Assembly (NCBI GenBank): GCA_016271365.2 | Contig: CM057450.1 | Location: forward strand, 1,807,739,967 to 1,807,803,966 | Direction of reading: 5' to 3' | Source: Neoceratodus forsteri | Lineage: Eukaryota > Chordata > Ceratodontiformes > Ceratodontidae | Length of the DNA: 64,000 nt | Shown: positions 12,180 to 23,341 of the stretch, one piece after another | Layout of the letters: each line of letters begins with the position of its first letter | Numbering within the stretch: the stretch's first letter is position 1 | The notes under the pieces: generated by a model | Databases searched by the model: none | What the model was told of the DNA's origin: nothing | What the model saw: only the letters and a program-made list of their open reading frames with translations | Position numbers and translations under genes: made by a program

Positions 12180-12690
12180 AAGAAAGACTATATATATAAA
12201 AAAGGGCAAAACAAAGTAAGAGTCAAAAGCGTAAATTCTAAGCTTTTTTTTCTATTTTCAACTATGAGCATTTATTATAAATCCCTTGTATTCCCTCTGC
12301 AGTCCACACATTGACACATCACCCTTTTTATTGCTCAGAGAGTTTATAAGGCTGTTCAGTGTTGGAAATGGAAAAAAAACTCACTAGGAGAATCCACCAC
12401 CTTTGATGTAGGATGGGACATAGTAGATAGGGTCTGGGACATGGTTCCTTAGTATGTGGTATACTGTTTAAGTGCCTTTGTGGTACATTTTACACAGGAA
12501 TAGTTCTTCTTAATGTTGCTTCTGCAGCTGAGTCAGACTTTTAATATGACTCTTGGAACTGAGTTCCCCTCAGTTCCACCACTGAGAAAAGTAAAGTATA
12601 GCACTGACAGTTTTATCAGTCCTCCCCAGGGGTTAAAAAGAGATGATAAACATAATCATTTTGCTCCTTGTATCTACATATAGTTTAAAA
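12180..12690. other. No gene recognised
   Basis: Unassigned AT-rich DNA between two SINE-like repeats. No coding or repeat signature stands out. Confidence 0.45.
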
Positions 12691-12694
12691 TTCT

Positions 12695-13235
12695 ATTAGC
12701 CTAGCTTGGTGGTGCTGGGGGATAGTGTGTTGCATTACCATGCATGTGACCCTCATTTGCATTGTGAGACAATTCCCATCCTGTTCCAGAGGAGTCAAGG
12801 GAACCCTGTGGAGGCAATGCTTTCAAATTCTGGGATGGGGGTGCTGATGACCCCATTGTGACAGTACCTTCTGTGGTAGGTGTTGGGGTAAAGTCTGCAT
12901 CTCCTCCAATGTACACCAGTGTGACTAGGTCAGTCCGCAATTAGGAAGTGGGCATGGTCTTACAAGGGGAGAATGGGGGGTGCATATGCAGGATAACACA
13001 TGCATGACCCCTCATGTTCTACAGCATCTTGGTGGCCCTGAAAGCCACTGTCCCAGTGCACTAGCTCCTGATGAGCAGGGTCAGGCCCCATTAGAGGGGC
13101 ATTATAAAGAGTGGTAGGTGATGAATTGCAACTGGAATCCTTTCAAGTGGTATTGGAACAGGAGAGAGCTGGCAGCAGTGCCCATGACAGACAGCAGGGC
13201 TCAATGGATAAGAAAACGATAAAAATAAATAAAAC
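12695..13235 (+). repeat. Possible tRNA-headed SINE, ends in A-rich tail
   Basis: The left end 'tagcctagcttggtggtgct' resembles a pol III A box, and the right end reads 'aaaacgataaaaataaataaaacg'. The body is GC-rich compared with its flanks. Similar heads occur near 26,350 and 27,609. No other copy long enough for firm alignment lies in the window. Confidence 0.35.
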
Positions 13236-13663
13236 GTTCTTTTTGCAGTACAATGGTTTTGTTAATGCCTCCTCTTTTGTGAAGAGATTGATTATTTTCA
13301 GATTCATTATGCTATAAATGATGCTCCATGCCAGTGACAATACAGAGCTAATGTATGGCAGTTATTTAACAGATGTAAAATGGTAGCTGATAAAATGAAA
13401 AATATGCATATACCTTTTCATATTGACAACATAAATAACTCATTCTTCCCACACTGTACTAGACAGCTAACCAAAGAATGGATGGTACTAAATGGGATGT
13501 TTTGTCATTCTATTCCATTAATTTTTTTTCTTCTAAAAAATGTACTTTTATTTTTATTTAGAATTTCCAAGAGGATCCCAGGGAGACAGTTATGGTACCA
13601 GAGAATTACTAACAGTACCATTGCATATACACAAATAGTCTGCAACACAGGAAATTAAAAATG
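13236..13663. other. No gene recognised
   Basis: AT-rich flank to the left of DIRS-A. A 92-codon open frame at 13,380-13,658 has no recognisable domain and runs to the transposon border, so I do not annotate it. Confidence 0.45.
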
Positions 13664-13798
13664 ATTCACTGTGGTAATGTTGTTTCTTCCAAGTGATCCC
13701 TCATTATACTTAACAACTGCAATCATTCACCTGGAATGAGCTGCCCCAGAGCCTAGAACTTTATGCTAATTAGAGCATCTTTGAATGAAATTCAAAAC
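13664..13798. repeat. DIRS-A left inverted terminal repeat, outer part
   Basis: The sequence 'cactgtggtaatgttgtttc' followed by 'caactgcaatcattcacctg' and 'gaatgagctgcc' is the reverse complement of the right end at 23,836-23,932. The inner part of this repeat continues at 16,488-16,545 after the LINE insertion ('tctgctgtgtgatcacaatc'). Confidence 0.88.
13790..13798. repeat. LINE target-site duplication, copy 1 (ATTCAAAAC)
   Basis: ATTCAAAAC here is repeated at 16,479-16,487 on the other side of the LINE. The intact right-hand DIRS repeat has a single ATTCAAAAC equivalent at the same relative position, which confirms the duplication. Confidence 0.85.
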
Positions 13799-16478
13799 AT
13801 AGAAGCATAGAATCTGTCAGCAGATAAGGGCCACTTGACCCACCGAGTGTGCCCATTTTTTTAATACCCATTTCTAACATACTAACATACTAAAATGCCA
13901 GCAGAATAAGCCTAACGGTCTTTCACGTCTGCTCGTTTGGTCAGCCCCCACCCTGGGAGCTGACCTTGCTGACCCCCTCGCCTTCTCTGGCTTCTCCCTT
14001 CCCAGTTCCGGATATTCTCGCTGCATTGGATTTTGCTTACAGAACCCTTCCCCTGTACCTGTTCCACCCCTTCTTGAACCTCTCCACTGTCTCTGCTCCA
14101 CCAGCCCCCCTAGGCAGCACATTCCATGGCTCCACCACTCTCAGTGAAGTAGCACCTCCTTTCTCCCTGAATCTTCCCCCCTCCAGCTTCCACCCATGCC
14201 CTCTAGTGGCCCCCTCCTCCTTTCTTCGAAGCACCCTGACTGTTCCTTCCCTGTTTACCCCCTTCATGTACCTGAAGACCTCTATCATATCCCCTCGGTC
14301 CCTTCTCTCTTCCAGTCTGTACATATTTAGCTCTTTGAGCCTCTCCTCATAGGTCCTGTCCCCCAAGCCCCAAATCATTTTGCTTGCCCTCCTCTGAACC
14401 CTCTCCAGGAGTTTAATGTCCCTCTTTAAGTGTGGCCTCCAAAACTGCACGCAGTACTCGAGGTGCGGCCTCACCAAGCAGTTATACAGAGGGAGTATCA
14501 CTTCCCTCCTTCTGGAGGTGATCCCCCTAGCTATGCATCCCAGCATCCTGTTGGCCTTGGCTGCTGCCCTCCTACAAGTCTCCGAGTTGTTCATCCTGAT
14601 ATCCACCACCACCCTCAGGTCCGTCTTAGCCATCGAGACTTGTAGCATTCCCCCCCCCAGGGTGTACACTTGGCCCGGGTTTCTGGTGCCCAGGTGCAGT
14701 ACCTTGCATTTCCCATTGAACCTCAGCTTTCACTTTCTAGACCATCTTTCCAGAGCCTCCAGGTCCCCCTGTAGGGCCACCCTCCCCTCCACCCCATCCA
14801 CCACCGCCCCCAGTTTTGAGTCATCCGCAAAGAGACTCCTCTCACTCCTGATACCTGTTCTTATGTCAGAGACATAGGCGTTGAACAGGAGGGGCCCAAG
14901 GACTGATCCCTGTGGGACCCCACTAATGACCCTCCTTGGGGATGAGACTATCCTGCCAACTACGACCCTCTGGGTCCGGTCCTGGAGCCAGTTGCCTATC
15001 CATCTGATCATCTGGTTCCCCACCCCATTTCTCACAGCTTATCCAACAGGCCCATGTGGAACAAAGTCAAATGCCTTGCTGAAGTCTAGAAAGAGGACGT
15101 CCACTGGTCTACCCAGGTCCAAGGCACTCGTCACCCAGTCATAGAACTCCACATGGTTTGTCTGACATGATTTCCCCGGAACGAATCCATGCTGTCTATC
15201 CTCCAGGCACCCGGACTTTTCCAGGTCCCCCCCAGCCTCTCCTTGACACTGCCTTCCATCATCTTGCCCACCACCGATGTCAGGCTCACAGACCTGTAGT
15301 TCCCTGCCACCTCCCTTGATCTCTCTTGTGGATAGGCACTATATGCACCACCTTCCAGTCCTGGGGCACCCACCCTGTCCTCAGAGAGATGGTGAGAAGC
15401 TCCTCCAGGGGTTTCGCCAGGACATCCGCAAGTTCCTTCAGCACTCTGGGATGTAATTTATCTGGCCCCGGTGCTTTCTCCATCTTAAGGGACCTGAGGG
15501 CTTCCCTCACTCTCTCTGCTGTGATTTCCACTTCCGCTACCTCTTCTCCCTGCTTAGCCTTCCCCCCTACTGCCAGTGACGCCTCCTCCTCTCCCCAAAC
15601 CCGCTGATTGGTAAGGGTCCCCCCCTCAGTATCACTGTCTCCTCCCATGTATGATGCAGCACCCCCATTTTTCTTGGTGAAAACTGAGGTGAAGTACTCA
15701 TTTAGTACCTCAGCCTGCTCCCCCAGGTCTTGTGCCCATCTCGCCCCTGTTTTAATCCTGCTAATCTGCCCCTTCACCCTTCATTTTTCCCCAATGTATC
15801 TAAAGAACCCCTTGTTCCCTCACCTAATTTCCCTGGCCAGGTTCTGCTCCTTCCTTGCCTTAGCCGCCCTCACCACCTTAGTGGCCCTTCTAGCCATCAG
15901 CTCATACTCCCCTCGATCCCTTTCACTCCTTGAGCACTTGAATTGCCTATAGGCTGCCTTCTTTCCCCCCACCACCTCCTGGACCGCCCTGATCCACCAG
16001 CAGGGTTTTTGGGCCCTACCGCATTTTCGTCTTACTCTTGCACAGGTGCTGGTAGCATCCTGCACCCCTCTCCTGATGATTTCCCACCTACTATCAGTGT
16101 CCATGTCTGACCCAATCCCATCTAAATGCTCCTTAAGGATCCTTCCCATTTCCTTAAAATCTGCTCCCCTGAAGTCAGTTACCTCCGTCTTTGTGCAGCC
16201 TTCTACCCCTCCTAGGTCCAGGCAGAACCAGACCGTGGCATGGTCATTCCCCGCCAACGGGTCCCTTACCTCCAGGCCCCCAATCTGGTCACTGTCTGCC
16301 AGGACCACATCCAGTACCCGCGCCTCCCTGGTTGGTTCCCTCACCTGCTGAGTTAGGAACGCGTCTTGAAAGACATCCAACAACCTCTGTTCCCTGGCCA
16401 CCGAGGATGTCATAGTCTCCCAGTCTGTTCCTGGCATGTTTAAGTCCCCCAACACCACCACCCTTCCCCATTTCTACC
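13799..16478 (-). mobile_element. CR1/L2-clade LINE inserted in DIRS-A terminal repeat
   Basis: A 2,680-bp LINE copy truncated within the endonuclease domain. The 3' end lies at 13,799 and the 5' truncation at 16,478. It is flanked by a 9-bp target duplication, ATTCAAAAC (13,790-13,798 and 16,479-16,487). It carries the end of the endonuclease, all of the reverse transcriptase and the C-terminal region, then a 3' tail with the 'cttattctgctggcatttta' end type. It is the longest LINE in the window. Because it sits inside one DIRS-A terminal repeat, it is younger than DIRS-A. Confidence 0.92.
14037..16461 (-). pseudogene. LINE ORF2 (endonuclease part, reverse transcriptase)
   Basis: From the 5' side: endonuclease remnant 'VLGDLNMPGTDWE' and 'PLAGNDHATVWFCLDLGG' (15,820-16,461), corresponding to the later conserved motifs of APE-type endonucleases. 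Then come 'NEYFTSVFTKKNGG' and 'KAPGPDKLHPRVLKELADVL' (15,286-15,777). The RT core '[20 protein letters not shown]' with FADD follows (14,730-15,035; FADD codons 14,820-14,831), then the C-terminal part 'AKANRMLGCIARGITSRR' to 'VVEPWNVLPRG' (14,037-14,669). At least three frame changes plus a stop near 15,820 break it. Its role would be target nicking and reverse transcription of its own RNA. Confidence 0.9.
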
Positions 16479-16487
16479 ATTCAAAAC
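16479..16487. repeat. LINE target-site duplication, copy 2 (ATTCAAAAC)
   Basis: Partner of 13,790-13,798. It is followed at once by the rest of the DIRS-A left terminal repeat ('tctgctgtgt'). Confidence 0.85.
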
Positions 16488-16545
16488 TCTGCTGTGTGAT
16501 CACAATCACCCCTGCATTCTAATGATATATTTATTTCTAAAGCTA
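16488..16545. repeat. DIRS-A left terminal repeat, inner part
   Basis: 'tctgctgtgtgatcacaatc' and 'acccctgcattctaa' are the reverse complement of about 23,250-23,337, the inner part of the right terminal repeat. This continuity across the LINE shows where the LINE landed. Confidence 0.8.
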
Positions 16546-16794
16546 GGGTGAGCAGTGACCACTAAACTAGCTAAAAGGCTATCAGAATATATATACCAAT
16601 TTAAAACATTTCCCAAAGCTTTTTAACATGGCAGAATAATCTTTAGAACTTAATGAAAAATTATTGTAAGGTTAGATCACTAAGTATCAGTTGTAAGGTA
16701 TTGTAACAAGTAATGTTCAAGCAAAACAGAAAAGAACTGATTCTTGTGTAAACCTTTTCCAGATTCTGGAAGGGGAGGTAGGGATGGGAATGTT

Positions 16795-16893
16795 AAGCAT
16801 AGTGAGAGATTCCTTAGAAGAAACAGCATTACTATGGTGGGTAATGTTTCCTTCAAACCCCAGGAATCCCTCACTGATTCTTGACAACTGCGG
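16795..16893. repeat. DIRS-A internal complementary region
   Basis: The first half (gagagattccttagaagaaa ... cattactatggtg) is complementary to the left end at 13,664-13,715. The second half (ccaggaatccctcactgatt ... gacaactgc) is complementary to the right end at about 23,890-23,930. This fusion of both outer ends is the template proposed to close the circular DIRS intermediate. Identity is lower than in DIRS-B, so DIRS-A is probably older. Confidence 0.8.
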
Positions 16894-17307
16894 ACTACAT
16901 AGCAGTACCTTGGGAGTCTGGGTACAGAGCCTACTTGTGGAAAAGGTTCTGTAAGACAGCGGTGCCAAAGCTGGCATCCCCTTTGGACTGTATGTCCAGA
17001 CAGTAGTGCTTTGTGAAAGTGTGTGCTGTTTTCCAGGTAACTGCTTTACAGATTTTCTGTAGGGAGACACACCTGGAAGCTGCCACAGAGGCAGACGTAC
17101 CTCTTGTAGAGTGGGCCCTGAGGCCTTCAGGTGGCAACTTACTAGCTTTAACTTAACATTACTGAGTGCAGGAAACTGTCCAACGAGAAATGGTTCTCTA
17201 GGATGCTGGTTTACCTTGTCCTACTTCACCATAGGTAACAAACAGCTGAGTACTGGTGGACCTGAAATCCTTTGTGTGGTCCAAGTAGTACCTCAGAGCT
17301 CTCTTAA

Positions 17308-18414
17308 AGGGCCCTAGCAAGGTCCCCTAAATGCCTTTTTCACATAGTATGCCATTGCTAGCTGTGCTTCAGATGTTGAGGTTGCATGTTGTTTCATAAA
17401 AAAAATCTGTCATAGTCATTTTTTTAATGTTTTATCAGCACTTTTTTCTGCCTGCCCTCCCAATTTATTTGTGTGGTCACACCCCCAGAATGATGTCATA
17501 CAAGGGGTGTTTTGCATACAGCTACAAGGAACTCTGGGTAAATTGTAAAGGTGACTTAAATGTTCATTACTCAGAGGTGCAGTCCCTTATTTTGGTAGTG
17601 GCCACTGCAGTACAGCATCTAATATGTAGACATATTTATTTATGCATTTATTTAAAGGTTTCACCTGGAAAGACATACTGAGCAGACAAGCTAGTTTCCA
17701 GATGCATCCTGGGGGAGAGGGAAAAGGGGCACACAGTAGGTACATATGTAGCAAGTAATTGTGGGTACAGTACATAGCTGATTTTTCTGTCTCCCTACTC
17801 CTGTTTTGCTAAAATACCAAGACTGACCAACAGAGGTCTCTGTTCCAAGCTAGCAGGTGTTTTTTTTCTAATAAAGAGAATACAGTTGTATTTATTGTAT
17901 TTTGATGTGTTAGTAATTACTTTTTACTTTAATGGTAAAATATCTGTTAGTGCAGTGACACAAGTGGATTTTCAACTTTGTTTCTCACACTGCTAGTGAA
18001 AAAGAATTCAGCAGACTTCTGGTATTGTCATATCAGAAACTGCCAGCTACTTAATTGGATTATTTTCTCACTAGCAATTGGCGACATACAAATAAGATAT
18101 TGGATAAGTAAGTAAAGAAACAAATGAAAGAAAACTGAATGACTGCAGAGGCATCTAAAAGCACCAAACCTTTATTCTCCCTTACTAAGCATTAGCGCTT
18201 TAGAAGCTTTGTTTACCTGGCATGATGTCACAGTTGGGGGGCTGTGGCACTGAGGGAAAAAAGGGGCGGGTTATACAAATGAAGCAGAGCACAGAAATAA
18301 AAGAAGTTTTTCATGGAAAACAGCACTTTTGGCCAGTTTGAATGTTAGGAGATTAAATCACAACTCTTACAGGTTACTATTGCCTTTTGTTATGATACAT
18401 GTTGGTAGGTCCCT
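17308..18414. mobile_element. TTAA-flanked DNA element in recombinase gene
   Basis: A 1,107-bp segment that interrupts the recombinase reading. It is bounded by TTAA at 17,304-17,307 and 18,415-18,418. The ends are short inverted repeats, AGGGCCCTAGCAAGG at the left and AGGGACCTACCAACA (complement) at the right. A TTAA target is the piggyBac habit, but no transposase is encoded, so it is a non-autonomous element and the superfamily is only suggested. Inside, 17,625-17,770 matches an L2-like LINE tail, which is either part of the element or a later insertion. Confidence 0.75.
17625..17770 (-). mobile_element. L2-like LINE 3' tail inside the TTAA element
   Basis: The order 'tatttatgcatttatttaaag', 'cacctggaaagacatactga' and 'gctagtttccagatgcatcc' is the same as at 11,445, 28,316 and 31,615. 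Only a tail-length fragment is present. Confidence 0.55.
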
Positions 18415-18991
18415 TTAACATCCAGACTGCAGGGCTTTTGCTCTCCTGGGCTGGACTTTGTTGTAAAGAACACTGGAAATGTGATTGACTGATTCACATG
18501 AAAGTCAGACGCCACTTTGGGGAGGAATTTTCTGTTAGTTATCAAGATTGCCTGGTCCCTGTGGAATATGATAATTAAGGATCTGTACAGAGGGCTTGAA
18601 GCTTGCTTACCCTTTTGGCAGACGTGAGTGCCACCAGGAAAACTGCTTCTCAGGTAACATACTTCAGGGCAGCAGTTGCCATAAGCTCAAAAAGAGTGAT
18701 ATACACATTCAGGTCCTATGGGGGACAGAATCCTTTACTGGAGGCTGCAAGTGAGCAAGGCCTTTAAAGAACCTTTTCAAAATGGGCTGTGAGGCCATCG
18801 ACCTATCCTTGCCAGCTGAGGCATATGTTGACAGTGCTGCCAGATGCATCTTCAGGGTTGAAGGCCTAGGGTCCAGGGACTGGAGGTGGATCAGGTAGTC
18901 CAGGGTTGAAGGAAGGCTCACCTGAAGTGGACTGAGTTGCCTAGAGGAGCACTAAAGAGAAAATCTTTTCCACTCTGAGGCATAGGTTTTC

Positions 18992-19185
18992 CTATTGGAG
19001 GCAGGATAGCGTAGTGGTTAAGGGCACTGAGCTGCAAACTTGGAGACCTGTGTTTGAATCCTATCAGCCCCCACTTGGATACTGTGTGACCATGAGCAAG
19101 TCACTTAACTTCCTTGAGCTCCCAGGTTACACCTGGAAACAAGCTCCTGCTTAGTGTGCCTTTCCTGATTAAACAATTTCCTTTT
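18992..19185 (+). mobile_element. MIR-like CORE-SINE in DIRS-A recombinase
   Basis: The tRNA-like head carries 'tagcgtagtggttaagggca' (A box) and 'gtgtttgaatcc' (B box). It is followed by the core 'tgtgtgaccatgagcaagtc' and 'acttaacttccttgagc' and by the tail 'gtgcctttcctgattaaac'. The recombinase reading resumes on both sides, so the SINE is an insertion. It is related to 9,380-9,595 along its whole length. Confidence 0.85.
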
Positions 19186-19349
19186 TCCCTAGTTGCTGGT
19201 TTTTTGGAAACCTGAAGCACTTCCAGAACCTTCTCAGAAAGGTTTAGTCCAGAGAACTCTAGTTCTTCAAGCACCATATTCTGAGCCACAGTGTTCTGAG
19301 ATCTGGGAATGTTATCCTGCCCTGAGACAAAGTCAGCAGATTGTATCTC

Positions 19350-21145
19350 AGGGGAAGGTCGATTGGATGTTTGATGGAGAGGGACAGAAGTGAGTATCAA
19401 ATCTGCCCAGGCCCAATCTGGAGCTGTGAGGGTCATTGTTGCTGACTCCCTTCTCAGTTGTAGCAGTAGTCTCAGTAAATGTGGGAATGCACAGAGAAAC
19501 ATCCCTGCCCAGCCGAGGACTAGGGCATCCTCTGAGTCTGTACCCACCGAGGGGGATCTGCAACAGAAGAATAGGAGCTGATTGTTTTCCCAAGAGGCAA
19601 ACAGATCTATATAGCGCTGGTATTCCCCATCTTCTGAACACTGTAGCCAGCATCTGCTTGTTCATTGTCCATGCGTGGTTTCCCTGGCTGATTTTGCTTA
19701 GTGAATCCACCAGGACATTGTCTTTCCCTGGCAAATGAACTGCCAATAGCTGAACATCGAGGGAGTGTGCTAGATTCCAGATCTTCATTGCTTCTGTGCA
19801 GTTTTGAAGATCTTGTTCCTTCCGGCTTGTTTATATTATAGATGGTAATGGTGTTGTCTGTCCTGATCTGGATAGACTGACCCCTAATGTGGGAGGAAAA
19901 GACTAACACTGCCAGATACATTGCCCTGAGTTTAAGGAAATTTTAGTGCTCCTGAGACTCCTGTGTAGTCCACATACCGCTGACAGACTGACTTTCTCCA
20001 GGTAGGCACCTTAGCCTGGGAGGGAGGCATCTGTAGTGAGTATGACTGTGGGTGATTGCCGAAGGAAGGGAACTCCCTCCCTGAGGTTGCCTTTTTCCTT
20101 GCACCACTCCAGTGCCCTTAACAGACACTGTGTGTGTGACAGGCACTAGCTCTGACAGTGGATCCCACCTCTGGGACCAGTGGCTCCCCAGGTGGTACTG
20201 GATCTCTCTCATTCGGAACCTGGTGCCTGGCAGTGCTGCAGTGGATAAAGCCATGTGCCCCAGCCACTGTAGGAAATCCCTTTCAGGTCTGGGTTGACCT
20301 GCCTTGAAGGATTTTGCAAGTACTATTAAGTTTGCTGCCTTTTCCCGAGGAAGGAATTCCTTCCCTTGGTGGGTATCTAACTGCGCCTATAAAGTCCAGG
20401 ACCTGAACTGGTTCTGTTTGAGACTTTGGGGCATTTATCAGGAAACCCAGGTCCTCCAGGGTGTGCTGTGTAAGGAGGAGAAAGGACTTGGCCTCCTAGT
20501 GTGACTTTCCTGAGACTAGCCAGTAGTCCAGGTAGGAAAAAACGAATATCCCTTGCCTCTTCAAATGTGCTGCCTCTATGGCTAGGCATTTTGTGAACAC
20601 TCTGGCTGCTGACTTTAGACCAAAGGGAAGGATTGTGAACTGGTACTGGCAATTCCCTACCCTGAATCTGAGGTGCTTTCTGTGACTGGGCCTGACTGGT
20701 ATGTGAAAGTAGGCTTCTTTTAGATCCAGTGACCCCAGTCAGTCTCCTTGTTGCAGTGATGGAATCACTGATCCCAGTGTTACCATCTTGAAGTTTTTCT
20801 TTTTTAAGTGCTTGTTCAGATATCTCAAGTCTAAAATGGTCTGCCACTCCCCATTTTCCTTGTGGGTCAGGAAGTATCTTGAGTAAAACTCCTTCCCCCG
20901 TTGTGAGTAGGGTACTTCTTTCTCTGCATTTGCTTATGATAACTTTTTTACCTCTGTCTCCAGCAAGGGTTTTTCTGCTGGAGTATAAGGGTTGAAGGCT
21001 TTGTGACTCTGCAATTTCAGAAACTTTTTGAACTCCAAGGACAGACCTTGACTCATTATTTCCAGGACCCACTTGTCTATGGTTATTCTCTCCCATTGCT
21101 GGAAATAGTGACTCAGCCTTCCTCCCCCGGCAACGGTTGGACAAC
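19350..21145 (-). pseudogene. DIRS-A reverse transcriptase-RNase H
   Basis: RT remnants run from about 21,145 to 20,300. The catalytic YxDD block reads YLDY (codons 20,523-20,534), so the second aspartate is lost, and the surrounding frame changes repeatedly. The connection 'FRMREIQYHLGSHWSQRWDP' is at 19,943-20,254. RNase H pieces follow: 'IQIRTDNTITIYNINK' at about 19,840-19,870 and 'LLAVHLPGKDNVLVDSLSKI' at about 19,690-19,750. The same order occurs in DIRS-B at 38,430-40,405. It is clearly inactive as given. Confidence 0.83.
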
Positions 21146-21159
21146 CTGTGCAGACTTGT

Positions 21160-22773
21160 CAGTGGTTTTGCTTTGCCTGAGCTTTGGGAGCTGGTGTTGT
21201 ATCCACATGCCTGGGACCCCCTCTGCCTCTGAAGAAACCCCTCTGAGGGTTGAAGTCATAAGTAATGTAAGCACAGGGGTAGTAACCCCTGCCTCTACCT
21301 CCCCTTCCAGAAGGACTGGTTGAAGTGGAGGCCTTTTCCTTCTCAGTATTGTTCTTGTAGGTGGTCTTGTATTCATCCACCTTCTTCATGTATGGCTCTT
21401 GTCACCAAAGAATTTTCCTTCTAAGAGAAATCCATTGCTTTTGTTTGTGCATCCTGAGAAAGGTTTGTGGTTCTAAGCCAAGCAAACCTTAAAGACACTG
21501 CATGTGCCATGACCCTGGAAGTGGTGTCATTAGTATTCACTGCCATGTGGAACTGGTATTTGGTGGCATCATTGGCTGTCTTTGCAGTATCAGCCAAATC
21601 TTGCACCAGATCACCACCAGCCTAATCACTCAAGGTCAAAATGGTGCTCCAAAGGGCTTTCTGGTACTGTACTGTGTAGGTTAAGTAGGCTGCTTGCCTC
21701 AGGAGCAAAGAAGCCGAAGTATAAACTGTTATACCCATGGTATCCAGCTTCCTGGATTCTTTCTCAGGAGGCTGTGAGGAAAGGGGTACCTTGGCCTTGT
21801 AACAGGCAGCAGTCTGGACAACTTCCTCATGGTCAGGGTGAGAACAGAGATATTCGAAACCCTTCTTGTCCGCCTGATACTTTTTCTCAATTTTCTTATC
21901 TGTACCAACAGCTGAAGTGGGTGTTGTCTTAATTTTAAAGGTGTCCTTCTTGAGGGATCTGTGGATGGGCAGTGGGAGCTAATCCCATTATGTCCCTAAA
22001 TTCCACCTCATCATCTGCAGTCTCCTGTGAGGAGCAGTTGAGTGTATTTACCATTTGTCTCACAAAGGTATAGTGTGAGGTATAGCCATCTGAAGAACAA
22101 GGAAGGGAATCAGACTCTTCCTTGGGAGAGCCATTGTGCTCTGCAGGTTCGCCTTTGTCTTCTTCCTCCTCATAGTACATCTCAGCCCCTTCCTCCACAG
22201 GAGGAACTGGAACTGGAGCCTGGGTATGTGGGGAAAGGCATGTTCAAGAAATTTCTCATGGCCTGGAATGCCTGGAGGAATTGTTATACATTAGTTATGT
22301 CCTCTATCAAGAGCATTCAATTTTTATCCACTGGTGTCTCCTTTCCTTCCTCAGGATGAGGGAAAGCAACATGTTTTTGTTTTTTCTTAGCAGGCACCAT
22401 CTCCAATGTCTGTTCAGAGGCTGTTTTATTTTTACTGGGTTCAGTGTTCCCCCATTCAGACACTCTGACTTCCAAACCATCTTTAGCAGCTTTATCCTTC
22501 TGCTTACTTTGAGGGGCTGGACCCTCCTCAGAGCCCTTAGGTGATGTGGAGGCAGATTGAGAAGCTAAAATATCTTCAACATTTTTAGCTTTTTTGTGTT
22601 TTAGGGCAGAAGGTAAGACGGAGTTCACAGTTGACAGAATTGTGATCTGGACCCAAGCACCTTAAATATGACTCATGGTAGTCTGCCTTAGCCAAGAGCT
22701 GGAAACAGATTGTGCAGTTTTTAAAGCCTGTAGGTCTTATCATCTTCATAGGCCTGTCATTCATGCCAAACAT
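21160..22773 (-). pseudogene. DIRS-A gag-like ORF1
   Basis: The probable start is the ATG at 22,773, which begins the 'MFGMNDRPMKM' reading. It leads at once to a Cys/His cluster, 'CTICFQLLAKADYHESYLRC' then 'LGPDHNSVNC', which is the shared N-terminal motif of the DIRS ORF1 proteins in this window. A Lys/Glu-rich linker lies at 22,317-22,628. The conserved C-terminal domain has 'YQFHMAVNTNDTTSRVMAHA' and 'AWLRTTNLSQDAQTKAMDF' at 21,421-21,606, then a Gly/Arg-rich end near 21,250-21,330. Several frames are involved. It would package the element RNA. Confidence 0.8.
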
Positions 22774-23250
22774 GGAAAACCCTAGAGAGATGCTCCAGTT
22801 CCCAAATAAGATAAAAAAATCTCTATAGAGGTTAAAACAGGTAAAAAAATGTATAAATGCAGTTTGGTTCATGTTTTTGTAAAGAGCCACAATAATATCA
22901 GGGTACCAGTTGCAAAAAATAGCAAAAAGAGACAATTATTGTCTCGGTTCCAATGGAAAAGGAACCAGGACTAAAAATACAAAATACTGCAAAGCGGTAC
23001 TGTCTAAAGAGTTTAAAAAAACTGTATTTGCAAATGTAAGCAGTTCCAAAAGGCAGGAACCATGCTGCAAACAGGCCTTTCTCCAGTTCCTGGGAGCCAA
23101 TGGGGAACCAGAGAAGTTAAAAAAAAAAATTTACACAAATAAAGACCCTAACTAACGCAGAGTTATCGAGTAAATAACTACACTGTTAGAGTTATAAACT
23201 ACAGTAAAATAATAAATCATAATTGGTCAAAGTGAAGAGAAGATTTCGGG
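22774..23250 (-). promoter_or_regulatory. DIRS-A 5' leader with GGAACC/GGTTCC cluster
   Basis: Non-coding leader between the terminal repeat and the gag start. GGTTCC occurs at 22,946 and GGAACC at 22,961, 23,056 and 23,104. One-base variants (AGTTCC) occur at 23,042 and 23,085. The two forms are each other's reverse complement. No regulatory role has been shown. Confidence 0.55.
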
Positions 23251-23337
23251 GTGACTGCTTTCTTCAGGTGGATAAATAAATCTGCTGTTAGAATGCAGGG
23301 GTGCTTGTGACTACACAGCAGAGTTTTGAATAGCATT
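23250..23337. repeat. DIRS-A right terminal repeat, inner part
   Basis: The complement of this stretch (gctattcaaaactctgctgt ... cacccctgcattctaa) matches 16,475-16,545. It is separated from the outer part by the palindromic element at 23,342-23,830. Confidence 0.8.
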
Positions 23338-23341
23338 TTAA

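Larger units (their letters stand above)
16930..19345 (-). pseudogene. DIRS-A tyrosine recombinase, split
   Basis: The C-terminal catalytic part at 16,931-17,330 shows 'LRAHSTRGTSASVAAS' (H-x-x-R) and 'TWKTAHTFTKHY', keeping the tyrosine that attacks DNA. The middle and N-terminal parts are at 18,415-18,985 (for example 'STLDYLIHLQSLDPRPSTLK' at 18,709-18,921) and 19,186-19,300 ('VLEVLQVSKKPATRE'). It is interrupted by the TTAA element (17,308-18,414) and by a CORE-SINE (about 18,992-19,185), with frame changes elsewhere. The enzyme would integrate the circular DIRS DNA. Family membership rests on motif order shared with DIRS-B and DIRS-C. Confidence 0.82.

Noticed and set aside
16046..16415. 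Plus-strand open frames of 74-101 codons
   Set aside because: Antisense to the LINE endonuclease region; GC-rich composition keeps frames open on both strands.
19101..20254. Several long open frames as separate host genes
   Set aside because: They are broken or out-of-frame readings of DIRS-A RNase H and recombinase; the order matches DIRS-B.
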